This document shows positions 33,219-41,653 of a stretch of DNA of 64,000 nucleotides, piece by piece. The notes under the pieces are model-generated. The model saw only the letters and a list, made by a program, of their open reading frames with translations. It searched no databases and was not told where the DNA came from. Both the position numbers and the translations under genes were made by a program. Numbering within the stretch: the first letter of the stretch is position 1; the number at the start of each line of letters is the position of its first letter. Source of the stretch: DATLGB01 sp038258425 (GTDB taxonomy: Bacteria; Actinomycetota; Thermoleophilia; Solirubrobacterales; Solirubrobacteraceae); the NCBI GenBank assembly GCA_038258425.1, contig JBBSPV010000010.1, positions 26,138-90,137 on the forward strand, given 5' to 3'.

Positions 33219-34097
33219 TCACCTGCCGCTGCTCCGGCCGTCGCGGCGCCCAGCCGGCCTCGGCGACCCGGACCAGGCCTTGACCGCCTGGAGCGTGTAG
33301 GTCAAGGGCACGCGCCAGGGACGGTCGAGCAGCCGGTACTCGCCGTCGTCGCCAGGCGCCATGTGCCCCGGCATGGCGTCCCAGGGCACGCTGTCGTGCT
33401 CCACGAGCACCCGCAGCTGCAGCCCGGCCTCGTGCAGCGCGGTGACGGTCTCGCCGAGCCCGTGGTTCCACTCCTGGGTGCGGTTGTGCGTGAAGGTCGT
33501 CTCCGTCGTGACGTAGGTGCCGTCGTCGTCCCAGACGGTCGGCTCGGCCCGTTCGAAGTACGGGTGCTCGACGACGAGCCGGCCGTCGGGCCCGACGTCG
33601 GCCAGCGCCCACAGCATCGGGTGGCCCTCCCGCAGGAAGAGGCGGCCGCCCGGGCGCAGGAGGTCCGCCACCACCCGAGCCCAGCGGCGGATGTCGGGCA
33701 GCCAGCACAGGGCGCCCACGCCGGTGAAGACGAGGTCGAAGGCCCCGGCGCCGAGCACGCCGGCGGCGTCGTGGACGTCGGCCGCCACGAAGTCGACGTC
33801 TGCGCCCGTGCGCTCGGCCAGGCTCCGGGCCTGGGCCAGCGACGCCTCCGAGAAGTCCAGGCCGCTCATGCGCGCCCCGAGCCGGGCGAGGGAGATGGTG
33901 TCCGTGCCGATGTGACACTGCAGGTGCACGCCCCGCAGGCCGGTCAGCTCGCCGAGCCGCGGCACATCGAAGCGGACGACGTCGCTGATGAAGTCCGGCT
34001 CGTGCACGAAGCGCTCGACCGCGTAGTCGGGCGAGGCGGCGTGGGCCGGGGCGCGCTCGTCCCACATGGCACGGTTGTCGGTCCGGTAGTCGCTCAT
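33219..34097 (-). CDS. Class I SAM-dependent methyltransferase
   Basis: A 292-residue methyltransferase. The SAM-binding region reads GVHLQCHIGTDTISLARLGA, with GLDFSEASL as the acidic loop and AFDLVFTGVGALCWL as the post-I motif. The opening MSDYRTDNRAMWDERAPAHA is typical of UbiE/COQ5-like enzymes in actinobacteria. It is the last gene of a four-gene minus-strand operon, and its ATG overlaps the flippase stop. The substrate is unknown; modification of a glycan or lipid is inferred from the neighbours. Confidence 0.85.
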   Translation of the reverse strand: MSDYRTDNRAMWDERAPAHAASPDYAVERFVHEPDFISDVVRFDVPRLGELTGLRGVHLQCHIGTDTISLARLGARMSGLDFSEASLAQARSLAERTGADVDFVAADVHDAAGVLGAGAFDLVFTGVGALCWLPDIRRWARVVADLLRPGGRLFLREGHPMLWALADVGPDGRLVVEHPYFERAEPTVWDDDGTYVTTETTFTHNRTQEWNHGLGETVTALHEAGLQLRVLVEHDSVPWDAMPGHMAPGDDGEYRLLDRPWRVPLTYTLQAVKAWSGSPRPAGRRDGRSSGR

Positions 34098-35494
34098 CCG
34101 ACGGGGGAGTGTGTCGTGCGGGCGGTCCCCCGGTGGTAGAGCCCGGCGAGCAGCGCGCAGAGCACGACGGCCGCGCCCGCGTAGCCGAGCTCGGCCCGCA
34201 GCAGCTCGTCGTCGACGACGGGCACGAGCAGCCAGACGAGGTAGCCGAGCGCCACGGCGAACCAGCAGGCGCCGGCCGCCGGGGCCTCGTCGCGGGCGAG
34301 CGCGGCCTGGTTGAGGGTGCCCGCCGCGAGGTGGGCGCCCATGCCGACGCCGACGAGCGCGAGCCCGATCCGGCCGTAGCTCGCGTTGACGTCGAAGAGC
34401 AGGCCCATGACCCACGGGCCGATGGCCAACAGCCCGACGGCGACCGCGGCGGCGAAGCCCGCGATGGCGAGCACCGTCACGCGGATCGCCCGGCGGAACT
34501 CCGCCGCCCCCTCGCCGCGGGCGTGCAGGCCGGCCAGGTGGGGCAGCAGGGACCCCTGCACGGCCTGGAAGAGCTGCAGCGGCGCCCGCGCGATGAGCAG
34601 CGCGTTGAACACGAAGCCCGCCACCGCGGGATCCGCAGCGGTGGCGTTGGCCGTGAGTACCGGCGCGTTGAGCAGCGTCTGCTCTGCGGCCATGACGATG
34701 AGCACGGCGAGGGCGAAGCGCCCGCCGCGGCGCAGCGCGAGCTCCTCCTCCGAGGCCTCGGGGGAGATGGTGTCGCCAGGGGCCGCCGGACTCGCCTCGA
34801 CCTCCGCGGGCGCGCTCGCGTGAGCGCGGCGGAAGGCCAGCGGGACCACGACGAGCGAGACGAGCGGCGCCGCCGCCATGCCGAGCGCCACCGCGAGCTC
34901 GCCCGTGGCGATCCCGATCGCGACGCCGAGCGCGAACAGCAGTCGCGTCACGGCCTCCATGAAGACCAGGCCGCCGTAGAGCCCGAACCACGTGTGCCCG
35001 GCCAGCCAACCGCGGGCGAAGTAGCTCGCCGCATAGGCGAGCACGGTGGCCACGAGCACCCAGAACAGCGAGCGCTCCCCGTCGAAGAGCCGGTCGGTGA
35101 TCGGGCCGCGCAGCGCGAGGGCGATCACGAGGAACGCGAGCGCGAAGCCGCCCTGGATGAGCAGCGGCGTGCGCAGCGGGTGCCCCGTGTGCAGCCCCCG
35201 GGCGCGGCGGTCGGCGATCGTGCGGCTCAGCAGCTGCTCGATCGGCCGGTAGATGACCGACGCGATGACGAAGATCACCGACCACAGCAGCGAGATCCGC
35301 GTGTACTCGACGTCGTCGGCCAGCGCGTAGGAGGCGACGGAGAAGTACGCGAAGGTCACGACCCCGGTCGCCGCGATGCCGATCGAGAGCAGCCGCGCGC
35401 CGCGGCCGTAGGACGACGGCTTGGTGACCGCGTCGCTCCCGGCCTCCCGGCTCCGCGCTGAGCGACCGAGGAGACCGCTCCGCCGGTCGGCCAA
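34094..35494 (-). CDS. Polysaccharide flippase-like membrane protein (MOP superfamily)
   Basis: A 466-residue integral membrane protein with about 12 membrane segments (for example FALAFLVIALAL, FVFNALLIARAPLQLFQAVQ, VLAIAGFAAAVAVGLLAI). The FVFNALLIARAPLQLFQ and SLLPHLAGL segments resemble Wzx/MATE-type lipid-linked oligosaccharide flippases. A cytoplasmic loop near residue 230 is acidic and proline-rich. The start appears to be TTG (35494), one base after the stop of the upstream methyltransferase; no ATG or GTG precedes the first helix. It probably moves a lipid-linked glycan made by the neighbouring transferases. Confidence 0.82.
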   Translation of the reverse strand: MADRRSGLLGRSARSREAGSDAVTKPSSYGRGARLLSIGIAATGVVTFAYFSVASYALADDVEYTRISLLWSVIFVIASVIYRPIEQLLSRTIADRRARGLHTGHPLRTPLLIQGGFALAFLVIALALRGPITDRLFDGERSLFWVLVATVLAYAASYFARGWLAGHTWFGLYGGLVFMEAVTRLLFALGVAIGIATGELAVALGMAAAPLVSLVVVPLAFRRAHASAPAEVEASPAAPGDTISPEASEEELALRRGGRFALAVLIVMAAEQTLLNAPVLTANATAADPAVAGFVFNALLIARAPLQLFQAVQGSLLPHLAGLHARGEGAAEFRRAIRVTVLAIAGFAAAVAVGLLAIGPWVMGLLFDVNASYGRIGLALVGVGMGAHLAAGTLNQAALARDEAPAAGACWFAVALGYLVWLLVPVVDDELLRAELGYAGAAVVLCALLAGLYHRGTARTTHSPVG

Positions 35495-35495
35495 C

Positions 35496-36128
35496 TTACC
35501 CCGGGAGCCGCACGAGGACCATCGTCCACGGGAACGGCGAGCGCGCCTCGACGACCTCGCCGTGGCGGCTCAGCAGCCGGACGAAGGCCCGCTTGGACCA
35601 GTGGTTGAGGTGGCCCGGCGTGTTGCCGAAGTCCTTCCAGTAGGCGCCGCGGGCGACGTTGACGGCCCGCCAGAGCGGCTCGCGCGGGACGGACACGAGC
35701 AGGTGGCCGCTCGCCACCCTGGCCATCTCCGCCACGGTGTGCGCCGGGTCCGGCACGTGCTCGAGCACCTCGATGGCCGTGGCCACGTCGAACTCGTCGT
35801 CGTGGAACGCGAGCCGCTCGGCCTTGGAGACCCGGTACTCGAGGTTGGGCGCCCGCCGGCCCTCCCACTCGGCCTGCATGGCCGGGTCCTCGAGGTCGAT
35901 CCCGACGATGCGTCGTGGCGCCAGGCGCTGCGCCCAGCGGTGCGTGAGGATGCCCTCCCCGCAGCCGACGTCGAGCAGCGAGGCCGGGTCGGCCCGCACG
36001 AACAACTCCTCGAGGGCGCCCTCGAAGCCGGCCATGAGCCGCCTGACGACCGGGTTGGTGGAGCCGTACTTGTCGTAGGTGTTGCCCGTGACCGTGCCCT
36101 CGGCGTCGCGCGTGACCGCCGGGCTCAC
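35496..36128 (-). CDS. Class I SAM-dependent methyltransferase (UbiG-like)
   Basis: A 210-residue methyltransferase. SLLDVGCGEGILTH is motif I, VGIDLEDP the acidic loop, VATAIEVLEHVPDP motif II. VSVPREPLWRAVNVARG is common in glycan-cluster methyltransferases. GTG 36128 overlaps the stop of the glycosyltransferase upstream. The N-terminal VTGNTYDKYGSTNPVVRRLM suggests action on a sugar or lipid-linked intermediate; the exact substrate is unknown. Confidence 0.87.
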   Translation of the reverse strand: MSPAVTRDAEGTVTGNTYDKYGSTNPVVRRLMAGFEGALEELFVRADPASLLDVGCGEGILTHRWAQRLAPRRIVGIDLEDPAMQAEWEGRRAPNLEYRVSKAERLAFHDDEFDVATAIEVLEHVPDPAHTVAEMARVASGHLLVSVPREPLWRAVNVARGAYWKDFGNTPGHLNHWSKRAFVRLLSRHGEVVEARSPFPWTMVLVRLPG

Positions 36129-37180
36129 AGCTTCAAGGCCTCCCGCTCCTCCGTCCGGCCGCGATGCGGCGCCGCGTGCGCGCCCGTCGTCGGCTCGTGG
36201 CCGGTGGCCGCGCCCGGCTCGTAGTGGGAAGGCTCGACGCCGAGCTCGAGCTCGACGCGGCGGACGCGCTCGAACACCCGCTGGAGCATGATCCGCTGCC
36301 CGCTGAGCAGGTCGCCGATGACCCCGAGCGCGGCGAGCACGACGGCGGCGTTGAAGAGCACGGCGCCGAGTATCAGCGACTGGATGTGGCCCGAGCCGTT
36401 GCCGCCGAGGAAGGCGACGAAGAAGCGCGCGAACACGAGGAGGCCGACGAAGCCGGTGATGAGCGCGAGCGTCATGAACACCCGCAGCGGCTCGTACATC
36501 GCGTAGATGCGGAAGATCGAGAGCCCGTTGCGCCGGACGTAGGACGACATGGACGGAAACAGCCGCGACTCGCGCAGCTTGGGGTTCGTCCGCACGGGCA
36601 CGTGGTCGACGGCGACCGTGAGCTTGCCCGCCTGGATGATCGTCTCGAGCGTGTAGGTGAACTTCGAGACGACCTGCAGCGACAGCGCGGCCTCGCGGTT
36701 GTAGGCGCGGAAGCCCGAGGTCGTGTCCGGCACCGACGTCGTCGAGGCGCGGCGCACGACCCACGAGCCGAGTCGCTGCAGCGCCTTCTTGAGCGGCGAG
36801 AAGTGCTCGATGGTCATCACCTGGCGGTCGCCGACGACCATGTCGGCGCGGCCCTCGAGGATCGGCCGCACGAGGTCGGGGATGCCGCCCGCGTCGTACT
36901 GGTTGTCCGCATCGGTGTTGACGATGACGTCGGCGCCGAGCTTGAGGCTCGCGTCCAACCCGGCCTGGAAGCCCGAGGCGAGCCCCTTGTTGTTCGTGAG
37001 CCGGACGATGTGGTCGACCCCGTGGGCCTTGGCCACCTCGATCGTGCGGTCCGTCGAGCCGTCGTCGATGACGAGCCACTCCACGGACTCGAAGCCCTCG
37101 ACCTCGCGCGGGAGGTCGGCGAGCGTGATCGGGAGGGCCTCCTCCTCGTCGAAGCAGGGGATCTGGATCATGAGCTTCAC
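36125..37180 (-). CDS. Glycosyltransferase family 2, polyprenol-phosphate sugar synthase type
   Basis: A 351-residue GT2 enzyme. The GT-A domain begins with IQIPCFDEE, has the nucleotide-sugar DDGSTDRT and the metal-binding NTDADNQYD. DTTSGFRAYNREAA is typical of dolichyl-phosphate mannose synthase relatives. Two C-terminal membrane segments (VFMTLALITGFVGLLVFARFF and SLILGAVLFNAAVVLAALGVIG) anchor it. GTG 37180 is preferred over ATG 37210 because TACCCT ends 10 nt upstream of it and the GT domain starts directly. It probably loads a sugar onto polyprenyl phosphate for the GT-C enzymes encoded divergently. Confidence 0.9.
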   Translation of the reverse strand: MKLMIQIPCFDEEEALPITLADLPREVEGFESVEWLVIDDGSTDRTIEVAKAHGVDHIVRLTNNKGLASGFQAGLDASLKLGADVIVNTDADNQYDAGGIPDLVRPILEGRADMVVGDRQVMTIEHFSPLKKALQRLGSWVVRRASTTSVPDTTSGFRAYNREAALSLQVVSKFTYTLETIIQAGKLTVAVDHVPVRTNPKLRESRLFPSMSSYVRRNGLSIFRIYAMYEPLRVFMTLALITGFVGLLVFARFFVAFLGGNGSGHIQSLILGAVLFNAAVVLAALGVIGDLLSGQRIMLQRVFERVRRVELELGVEPSHYEPGAATGHEPTTGAHAAPHRGRTEEREALKL

Positions 37181-37190
37181 GGCGGGGGGA

Positions 37191-37200
37191 AGGGTACCCT
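37191..37200. promoter_or_regulatory. Palindromic bidirectional -10 element AGGGTACCCT
   Basis: The 10-bp perfect palindrome reads TACCCT on both strands. On the plus strand TACCCT (37195-37200) ends 8 nt before the ATG at 37209. On the minus strand (37191-37196) it ends 10 nt before the GTG at 37180. One palindrome thus serves two divergent leaderless genes. Confidence 0.55.
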
Positions 37201-37208
37201 GCCGCTCC

Positions 37209-38702
37209 ATGGAGACGGCCGTCCGCTCCGAGCGGCCGCCGCGCGCCGGCCCGCTGGCCCGCGCCCGCCGGCTCGGCGTCGAGGGGTGGGCCCGGCTCGC
37301 GTTCGCGGGGCTGTGCGTGGCGACGCTCGTCGGGACGCTCGTCTACCCGACCTATCCGAACTACGACTCCTACTACTCCCTGCTGTGGGGCCGGGAGATC
37401 CTCGACGGGCAGCTGCCCGTGCTCGAGGGCTTCCGCTTCCCGACCGAGCACCCGCTCGCGATCGCCGCCGGCGTCGTGCTCGACCTCTTCGGCGCGTCGG
37501 CCGACCGGCTCTGGATCGGCCTGATCTTCGCGTCCTTCCTCGCCCTGGTGGCGGGCATCTACCGGCTCGGCCGGGTGGCCTTCACGCCGCTCGTCGGGCT
37601 CGTGGCGGCGCTGCTCGTGCTCTCGCGCTTCGACTTCGCCTTCCTGGCCGCGCGCGGCTACGTCGACGTGCCCTATCTCGCGCTCGTCGTGTGGGCCGTC
37701 GCGTTGGAGGCGACCCGGCCCCGGCGCGGCGTCCCGGTTCTCCTGCTGCTCGTCGCCGCCGGGCTGTTGCGTCCGGAGGGCTGGCTGCTGCTCGCGCTCT
37801 ACTGGCTGTGGCTGTTCCCCGGGGCGACCTGGCGCCAGCGCCTGGGCTGGGCCGCGCTCGCGGCCGTCGCCCCGCTGGGCTGGTGCCTCGTGGACGGCGT
37901 CGTCACCGGCGACCCGCTCTTCTCCCTGCACTACACGAGCGACTCGGCGGAGGACCTCGGGCGCTCCAAGACCCTGGCGCAGGTCCCGGCGGCGATCCCC
38001 GAGTTCCTCGCCGACCTGACGAAGGTCCCCGTGCTCGCGGCGGGGATCGCCGGGTTCTTCGGCGCCGTGCTGCTCGCGCCCAGGCGGGCGGCCTGGCCCG
38101 GCGCCCTGCTGGCCACGGGGATCGGGACGTTCGTGGCCATCGGCGTCGCCGGGCTCTCGGTGATCGAGCGGTACCTCGTCGTCGCGGCGCTGGCCGTGCT
38201 CGTCTTCGCGGCGTTCGCGGCGGCGGGCTGGACGCTGCTGGCGCCCGGGCGCCTGCGGCGCGCGTGGATGGTCGCCGCGGGGATCGCCGTGCTCGTCGTG
38301 GCCGGCCTGACGGCGGTCCGGCTCGACCTGCGGCGCTTCGACAACGAGCTGGCCTTCCGCGGCGAGGCGCACCGGTCCCTGCAGCGGGTGCTCGACGCCC
38401 CGCGGGTCCGGGCGGCGCTGAGGTGCGGCCCGCTGACCCTGCCGAACCACAAGCTCGTGCCCGACGCCCGCTGGGTGGCCGACCTGCCCGCCTCGCGGGT
38501 CTGGGCGCGGGTGCAGACCACCTCCGTGCGCTTCCGCAAGCGGCCGCAGCGGCGCGGCGTCGCGCTGGTAGTGCTCGGGCGCTTCGCGATCTTCAAGCAG
38601 GCGTGGACGAACGAGCTCGACCCGTCGCTCGTGCAGCGGCCGCCCCCGGGCTGGCCCGTCGTCGCCCGCACGCGCGACTACGCCGCCTATGCCCGCTGCT
38701 AG
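37209..38702 (+). CDS. GT-C type membrane glycosyltransferase (GT39/87-like)
   Basis: A 497-residue membrane protein with about 10-11 helices and a C-terminal extracytoplasmic part. The first loop YPTYPNYDSYYSLLWGREILDG has the acidic residue expected of GT-C enzymes that use polyprenyl-phosphate sugars. Helices such as LIFASFLALVAGIYRL and LVGLVAALLVLS follow. It is divergent from the GT2 gene, whose product could supply its donor. The stop at 38700-38702 overlaps the next reading frame. Family membership is by pattern only. Confidence 0.75.
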   Translation: METAVRSERPPRAGPLARARRLGVEGWARLAFAGLCVATLVGTLVYPTYPNYDSYYSLLWGREILDGQLPVLEGFRFPTEHPLAIAAGVVLDLFGASADRLWIGLIFASFLALVAGIYRLGRVAFTPLVGLVAALLVLSRFDFAFLAARGYVDVPYLALVVWAVALEATRPRRGVPVLLLLVAAGLLRPEGWLLLALYWLWLFPGATWRQRLGWAALAAVAPLGWCLVDGVVTGDPLFSLHYTSDSAEDLGRSKTLAQVPAAIPEFLADLTKVPVLAAGIAGFFGAVLLAPRRAAWPGALLATGIGTFVAIGVAGLSVIERYLVVAALAVLVFAAFAAAGWTLLAPGRLRRAWMVAAGIAVLVVAGLTAVRLDLRRFDNELAFRGEAHRSLQRVLDAPRVRAALRCGPLTLPNHKLVPDARWVADLPASRVWARVQTTSVRFRKRPQRRGVALVVLGRFAIFKQAWTNELDPSLVQRPPPGWPVVARTRDYAAYARC

Positions 38703-40482
38703 GGAGACCACCCGGGGGCCCGCCTCCGGCGCCACGGCCGGTCGGCGCGTCACCCGGCGGGTGGGCGCCGCCTCCACCGCGCCAGGGGGGCTCGCCTTCG
38801 GGATCGGCCTCGGGCTGATCTGCCTGCTCGCCCTCGGGCTGCGCCTGTGGGGCCTGCGCACCGGGCTGCCGTACGTCTACAACGTCGACGAGGGCGCGCA
38901 CTTCGTGCCGCGGGCGATCGGGATGTTCGATCAGAGCTACGACCCGGGCTACTTCATCAACCCGCCGGGGCTGACCTACGTGCTCCACGCCGTCTTCCAG
39001 CTGCGCTGGGGCGGCGGGCGCGTGCAGGAGCTCTTCGCGGTCGACCCCACGGCGGTGTGGTCGCTCGCACGCGGGACGGTCGCCGTCCTGGCCACGGCGT
39101 CCGTCGCCGCACTCGCGTGGGCGGGCGTCCGGCTCTTCGACGGGCGCGTCGCGCTCGTCGCCGCCGGCCTGCTCGCCGTCGCCTTCCTGCCCGTCCACTA
39201 CGGCCACTTCGCCCTCAACGACGCGCCGACGCTGCTGCCCGCCGGCCTGTGCCTCGTCGGCGTGGCCGGCGTCCTGCACCGCGGCCGGCCGAGCGACTTC
39301 CTGCTCGCCGGCGGCGGCCTCGGCGCGGCCATCGCCTTCAAGTACACGGCGGGCATCCTCCTGCTCGCCCTGCTCGCGGCGACCTGGCTGTCGCCCGTCG
39401 GGCGACGCGGCAGGCTCGTCGGCCTCGGCGCGGCCGGTGCGCTGACGATCCTCGCCTTCCTCGTCCTGAACCCGTACGCGCTGCTGGACTTCAGCGAGTT
39501 CCGGCGGGGGCTCGCCGAGCAGTCGGCGACCTCGGGCGACGGCGGCGGCAAGCTCGGCCTGGCCGACACCAGCGGCGTGCGCTACTACGCCTCGACGCTG
39601 ACCTGGGGCCTCGGCTGGCTGCCGCTGGTGGCGGCCCTCGGCGGCGCGGGAGGGCTCGTGCGCCGCGACCGCCGGACGGCGCTCGTGCTGCTGGCGCCGC
39701 TGCTGGCCTTCCTCGTCTTCATGGGCCTGCAGGACCGCTTCTTCGCCCGCTGGCTGCTTCCGGTCTACCCGCTGCTGGCGCTGCTCGCCGCCTGGGGCGC
39801 GGTGCACGGCCTCACGTGGCTGGCCGCCCGGCTGCCGCGGCGCCTGCCCGCCTGGGTGCCGGCGCTCGTCGCGCTCGTGGCGCTCGGCGCCCAGGGCCTC
39901 GTCTACGCCATCCACAACGACGTGGTCCTCGCACGGGAGGACACGCGCGCGATCGCCCGCCGGTGGATGGTCGACCATCTCCCCGTCGGGTCGAAGGTCG
40001 TGCTCGAGCCGATCGCGCCCAACTCGTTCGTCGCCGACGTCGGGCGGCCGAGCCCGACCCGCACGGGCGAGCGCTTCGACAAGCGCCCGTGGTCGCACTT
40101 CGCGATCACCCCGAAGGGCAAGAAGGTGCCGCTGGGTGACGAGATCCGCCTCGAGGACTACGTCCGCACCCTGCGTCCCGACCTGCTCGGGTCCTACACG
40201 CGCGGGGGCTACTGCTGGGTGATCAAGGGCTCGACGATGTACGGGCGCGCCTACGTGACCCCGAAGCGGGCGCCCTACGCCGTCCGCTACTACCGCGCGC
40301 TGGAGCGCCGGGGCACGAAGGTCTTCCAGACCTCGCCGCTGGCCGCCGGGGCCGACGAGCCGCCGTTCTCCTTCGACGACAGCTACAACGCCCGGCCGCT
40401 CGGCTACCGCCGCACGGGGCCCCGGATCGTCATCTACCGGCTGCACGGGGATCGCTGCGGCCCTCGGGGCGGCGGCCGGTAG
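38689..40482 (+). CDS. GT39-like (PMT/ArnT-type) membrane glycosyltransferase
   Basis: A multi-helix membrane protein of up to 597 residues. After the first helix comes PYVYNVDEGAHFVPRAI, whose Asp-Glu pair matches the catalytic acidic motif of ArnT/PMT-type GT-C enzymes. At least nine further helices are visible, then a ~150-residue periplasmic C-terminal domain. ATG 38689 overlaps the preceding gene; GTG 38761 is an equally good start and would place copy B of a 45-nt repeat in the leader. Nothing indicates the acceptor. Confidence 0.78.
   Translation: MPAARETTRGPASGATAGRRVTRRVGAASTAPGGLAFGIGLGLICLLALGLRLWGLRTGLPYVYNVDEGAHFVPRAIGMFDQSYDPGYFINPPGLTYVLHAVFQLRWGGGRVQELFAVDPTAVWSLARGTVAVLATASVAALAWAGVRLFDGRVALVAAGLLAVAFLPVHYGHFALNDAPTLLPAGLCLVGVAGVLHRGRPSDFLLAGGGLGAAIAFKYTAGILLLALLAATWLSPVGRRGRLVGLGAAGALTILAFLVLNPYALLDFSEFRRGLAEQSATSGDGGGKLGLADTSGVRYYASTLTWGLGWLPLVAALGGAGGLVRRDRRTALVLLAPLLAFLVFMGLQDRFFARWLLPVYPLLALLAAWGAVHGLTWLAARLPRRLPAWVPALVALVALGAQGLVYAIHNDVVLAREDTRAIARRWMVDHLPVGSKVVLEPIAPNSFVADVGRPSPTRTGERFDKRPWSHFAITPKGKKVPLGDEIRLEDYVRTLRPDLLGSYTRGGYCWVIKGSTMYGRAYVTPKRAPYAVRYYRALERRGTKVFQTSPLAAGADEPPFSFDDSYNARPLGYRRTGPRIVIYRLHGDRCGPRGGGR
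38703..38746. repeat. 45-nt element, copy B
   Basis: It follows the stop codon of the upstream gene directly and matches copy A (28956-29000) at roughly 38 of 45 positions: GGAGACCAC, GGGGGCCCGCC, CACGGC and GGTCGGC blocks are identical. It overlaps the first codons of the downstream gene if ATG 38689 is its start. Confidence 0.5.
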
Positions 40483-40509
40483 GCGGGGTCGCAACGGCCG
40501 GCGCGCGCC

Positions 40510-40515
40510 TATCCT
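40510..40515 (+). promoter_or_regulatory. -10 box of the riboflavin operon (leaderless type)
   Basis: TATCCT ends 9 nt before the ribD GTG. The 42-bp gap leaves no room for an FMN riboswitch. Confidence 0.5.
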
Positions 40516-40524
40516 TGGGGACCC

Positions 40525-41646
40525 GTGCCCGTCTCGATCGACACCGACGCCGTCCATCTCGCCCGGGCCGTCGAGCTCGCCGAGCGGGGCCGCGGGCAGA
40601 CGTCGCCGAACCCGATGGTGGGCGCGGTCGTCGTCCGCGACGGGCAGACGCTCGGCGAGGGCTGGCACGCGCAGGCCGGCGGCCCGCACGCCGAGCGCCA
40701 GGCGCTGGCGGCCTGCAACGGCGCGCCGACCGCCGGGGCGACGATGTACGTCTCGCTCGAGCCGTGCGCCCACCACGGCCGCACGCCCCCGTGCACCGAG
40801 GCGATCGTGGAGGCCGGACTGCGGCGCGTGGTGATCGCGTCCGAGGACCCGTCCGGGCACGCCAGCGGCCGCGGGCCCGGCATCCTGCGCGACGAGGGCA
40901 TCGAGGTGGTGGCCGCCGGCGGCGAGCTCGCCGCCCGCGCCCGGCGGCTCAACCAGCCGTTCCGCAAGCACGCCCGCACGGGCCGCCCGCACGTCGTCCT
41001 GAAGGCGGCGATGACGCTCGACGGCAAGGTCGCCACCCGGACGGGCGACTCCAAGTGGATCTCCTCGGAGGCGTCGCGTGCCCTGGCTCACCGGTGGCGG
41101 GCCGAGAGCGACGCCGTGGCGGTCGGCATCGGCACCGCGCTCGCCGACGACCCGCAGCTGACCGCGCGCGTCGACGGCGCCGGGCGCCAGCCGCGGCGCG
41201 TCGTGTTCGACTCCGAGGCGCGGCTGCCCCTGGACTCCCAGCTCGTGCGCGGCGTCGCCGAGGCGCCGCTCAGCGTGGTGGTCTCCCGGGCCGCCCCGCG
41301 CACGGCCACCGGCGCGCTCGCGGCCGCCGGCGCCGACATTGTCGTGGCCACGGGCGCCAACGAGCCCGCGCGCGTGCGCTCCGCCCTCGAGCAGCTCGGG
41401 GCCGCGGGCGTGACGTCCATCCTGCTCGAGGGCGGGCCGCGGCTCGCCGGCGCCTTCCTCGATGCGGGCGAGCTCGACGAGCTGCGCTTCTTCGTCGCCC
41501 CGGTGCTCGTGGGCGGCTCGACCGCCCGCGACCCGCTCGAGGGCGGCGGGATCGAGAAGATCGCCGAGGCGACCCGCGCGCTGTCCCTGCGCTGCGAACG
41601 GTCGGGCGACGACGTCCTGCTCTCGGCCCGGATGCGGGAATGGTGA
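40525..41646 (+). CDS. ribD: Bifunctional riboflavin pyrimidine deaminase/reductase
   Basis: Deaminates and reduces the pyrimidine intermediate of riboflavin synthesis. It has 373 residues. The N-terminal deaminase domain has the zinc site HAE and PCAHHGRTPPC (about residues 50-92) after TSPNPMVGAV. The C-terminal reductase domain (about 145-373) carries LKAAMTLDGKVATRTGDSKWIS and LEGGPRLAGAFL. It is the first gene of ribD-ribE-ribBA-ribH, with small gaps or overlaps throughout. Confidence 0.96.
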   Translation: MPVSIDTDAVHLARAVELAERGRGQTSPNPMVGAVVVRDGQTLGEGWHAQAGGPHAERQALAACNGAPTAGATMYVSLEPCAHHGRTPPCTEAIVEAGLRRVVIASEDPSGHASGRGPGILRDEGIEVVAAGGELAARARRLNQPFRKHARTGRPHVVLKAAMTLDGKVATRTGDSKWISSEASRALAHRWRAESDAVAVGIGTALADDPQLTARVDGAGRQPRRVVFDSEARLPLDSQLVRGVAEAPLSVVVSRAAPRTATGALAAAGADIVVATGANEPARVRSALEQLGAAGVTSILLEGGPRLAGAFLDAGELDELRFFVAPVLVGGSTARDPLEGGGIEKIAEATRALSLRCERSGDDVLLSARMREW

Positions 41647-41653
41647 GCGCCTG

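Noticed and set aside
37181..37210. ATG 37210 as start of the GT2 gene
   Set aside because: It would place the start upstream of the -10 box TACCCT, so the transcript would not contain it. GTG 37180 starts at the domain edge.
40483..40524. FMN riboswitch before ribD
   Set aside because: Only 42 bp separate the genes, with a -10 box right before the start codon; there is no room for the aptamer.
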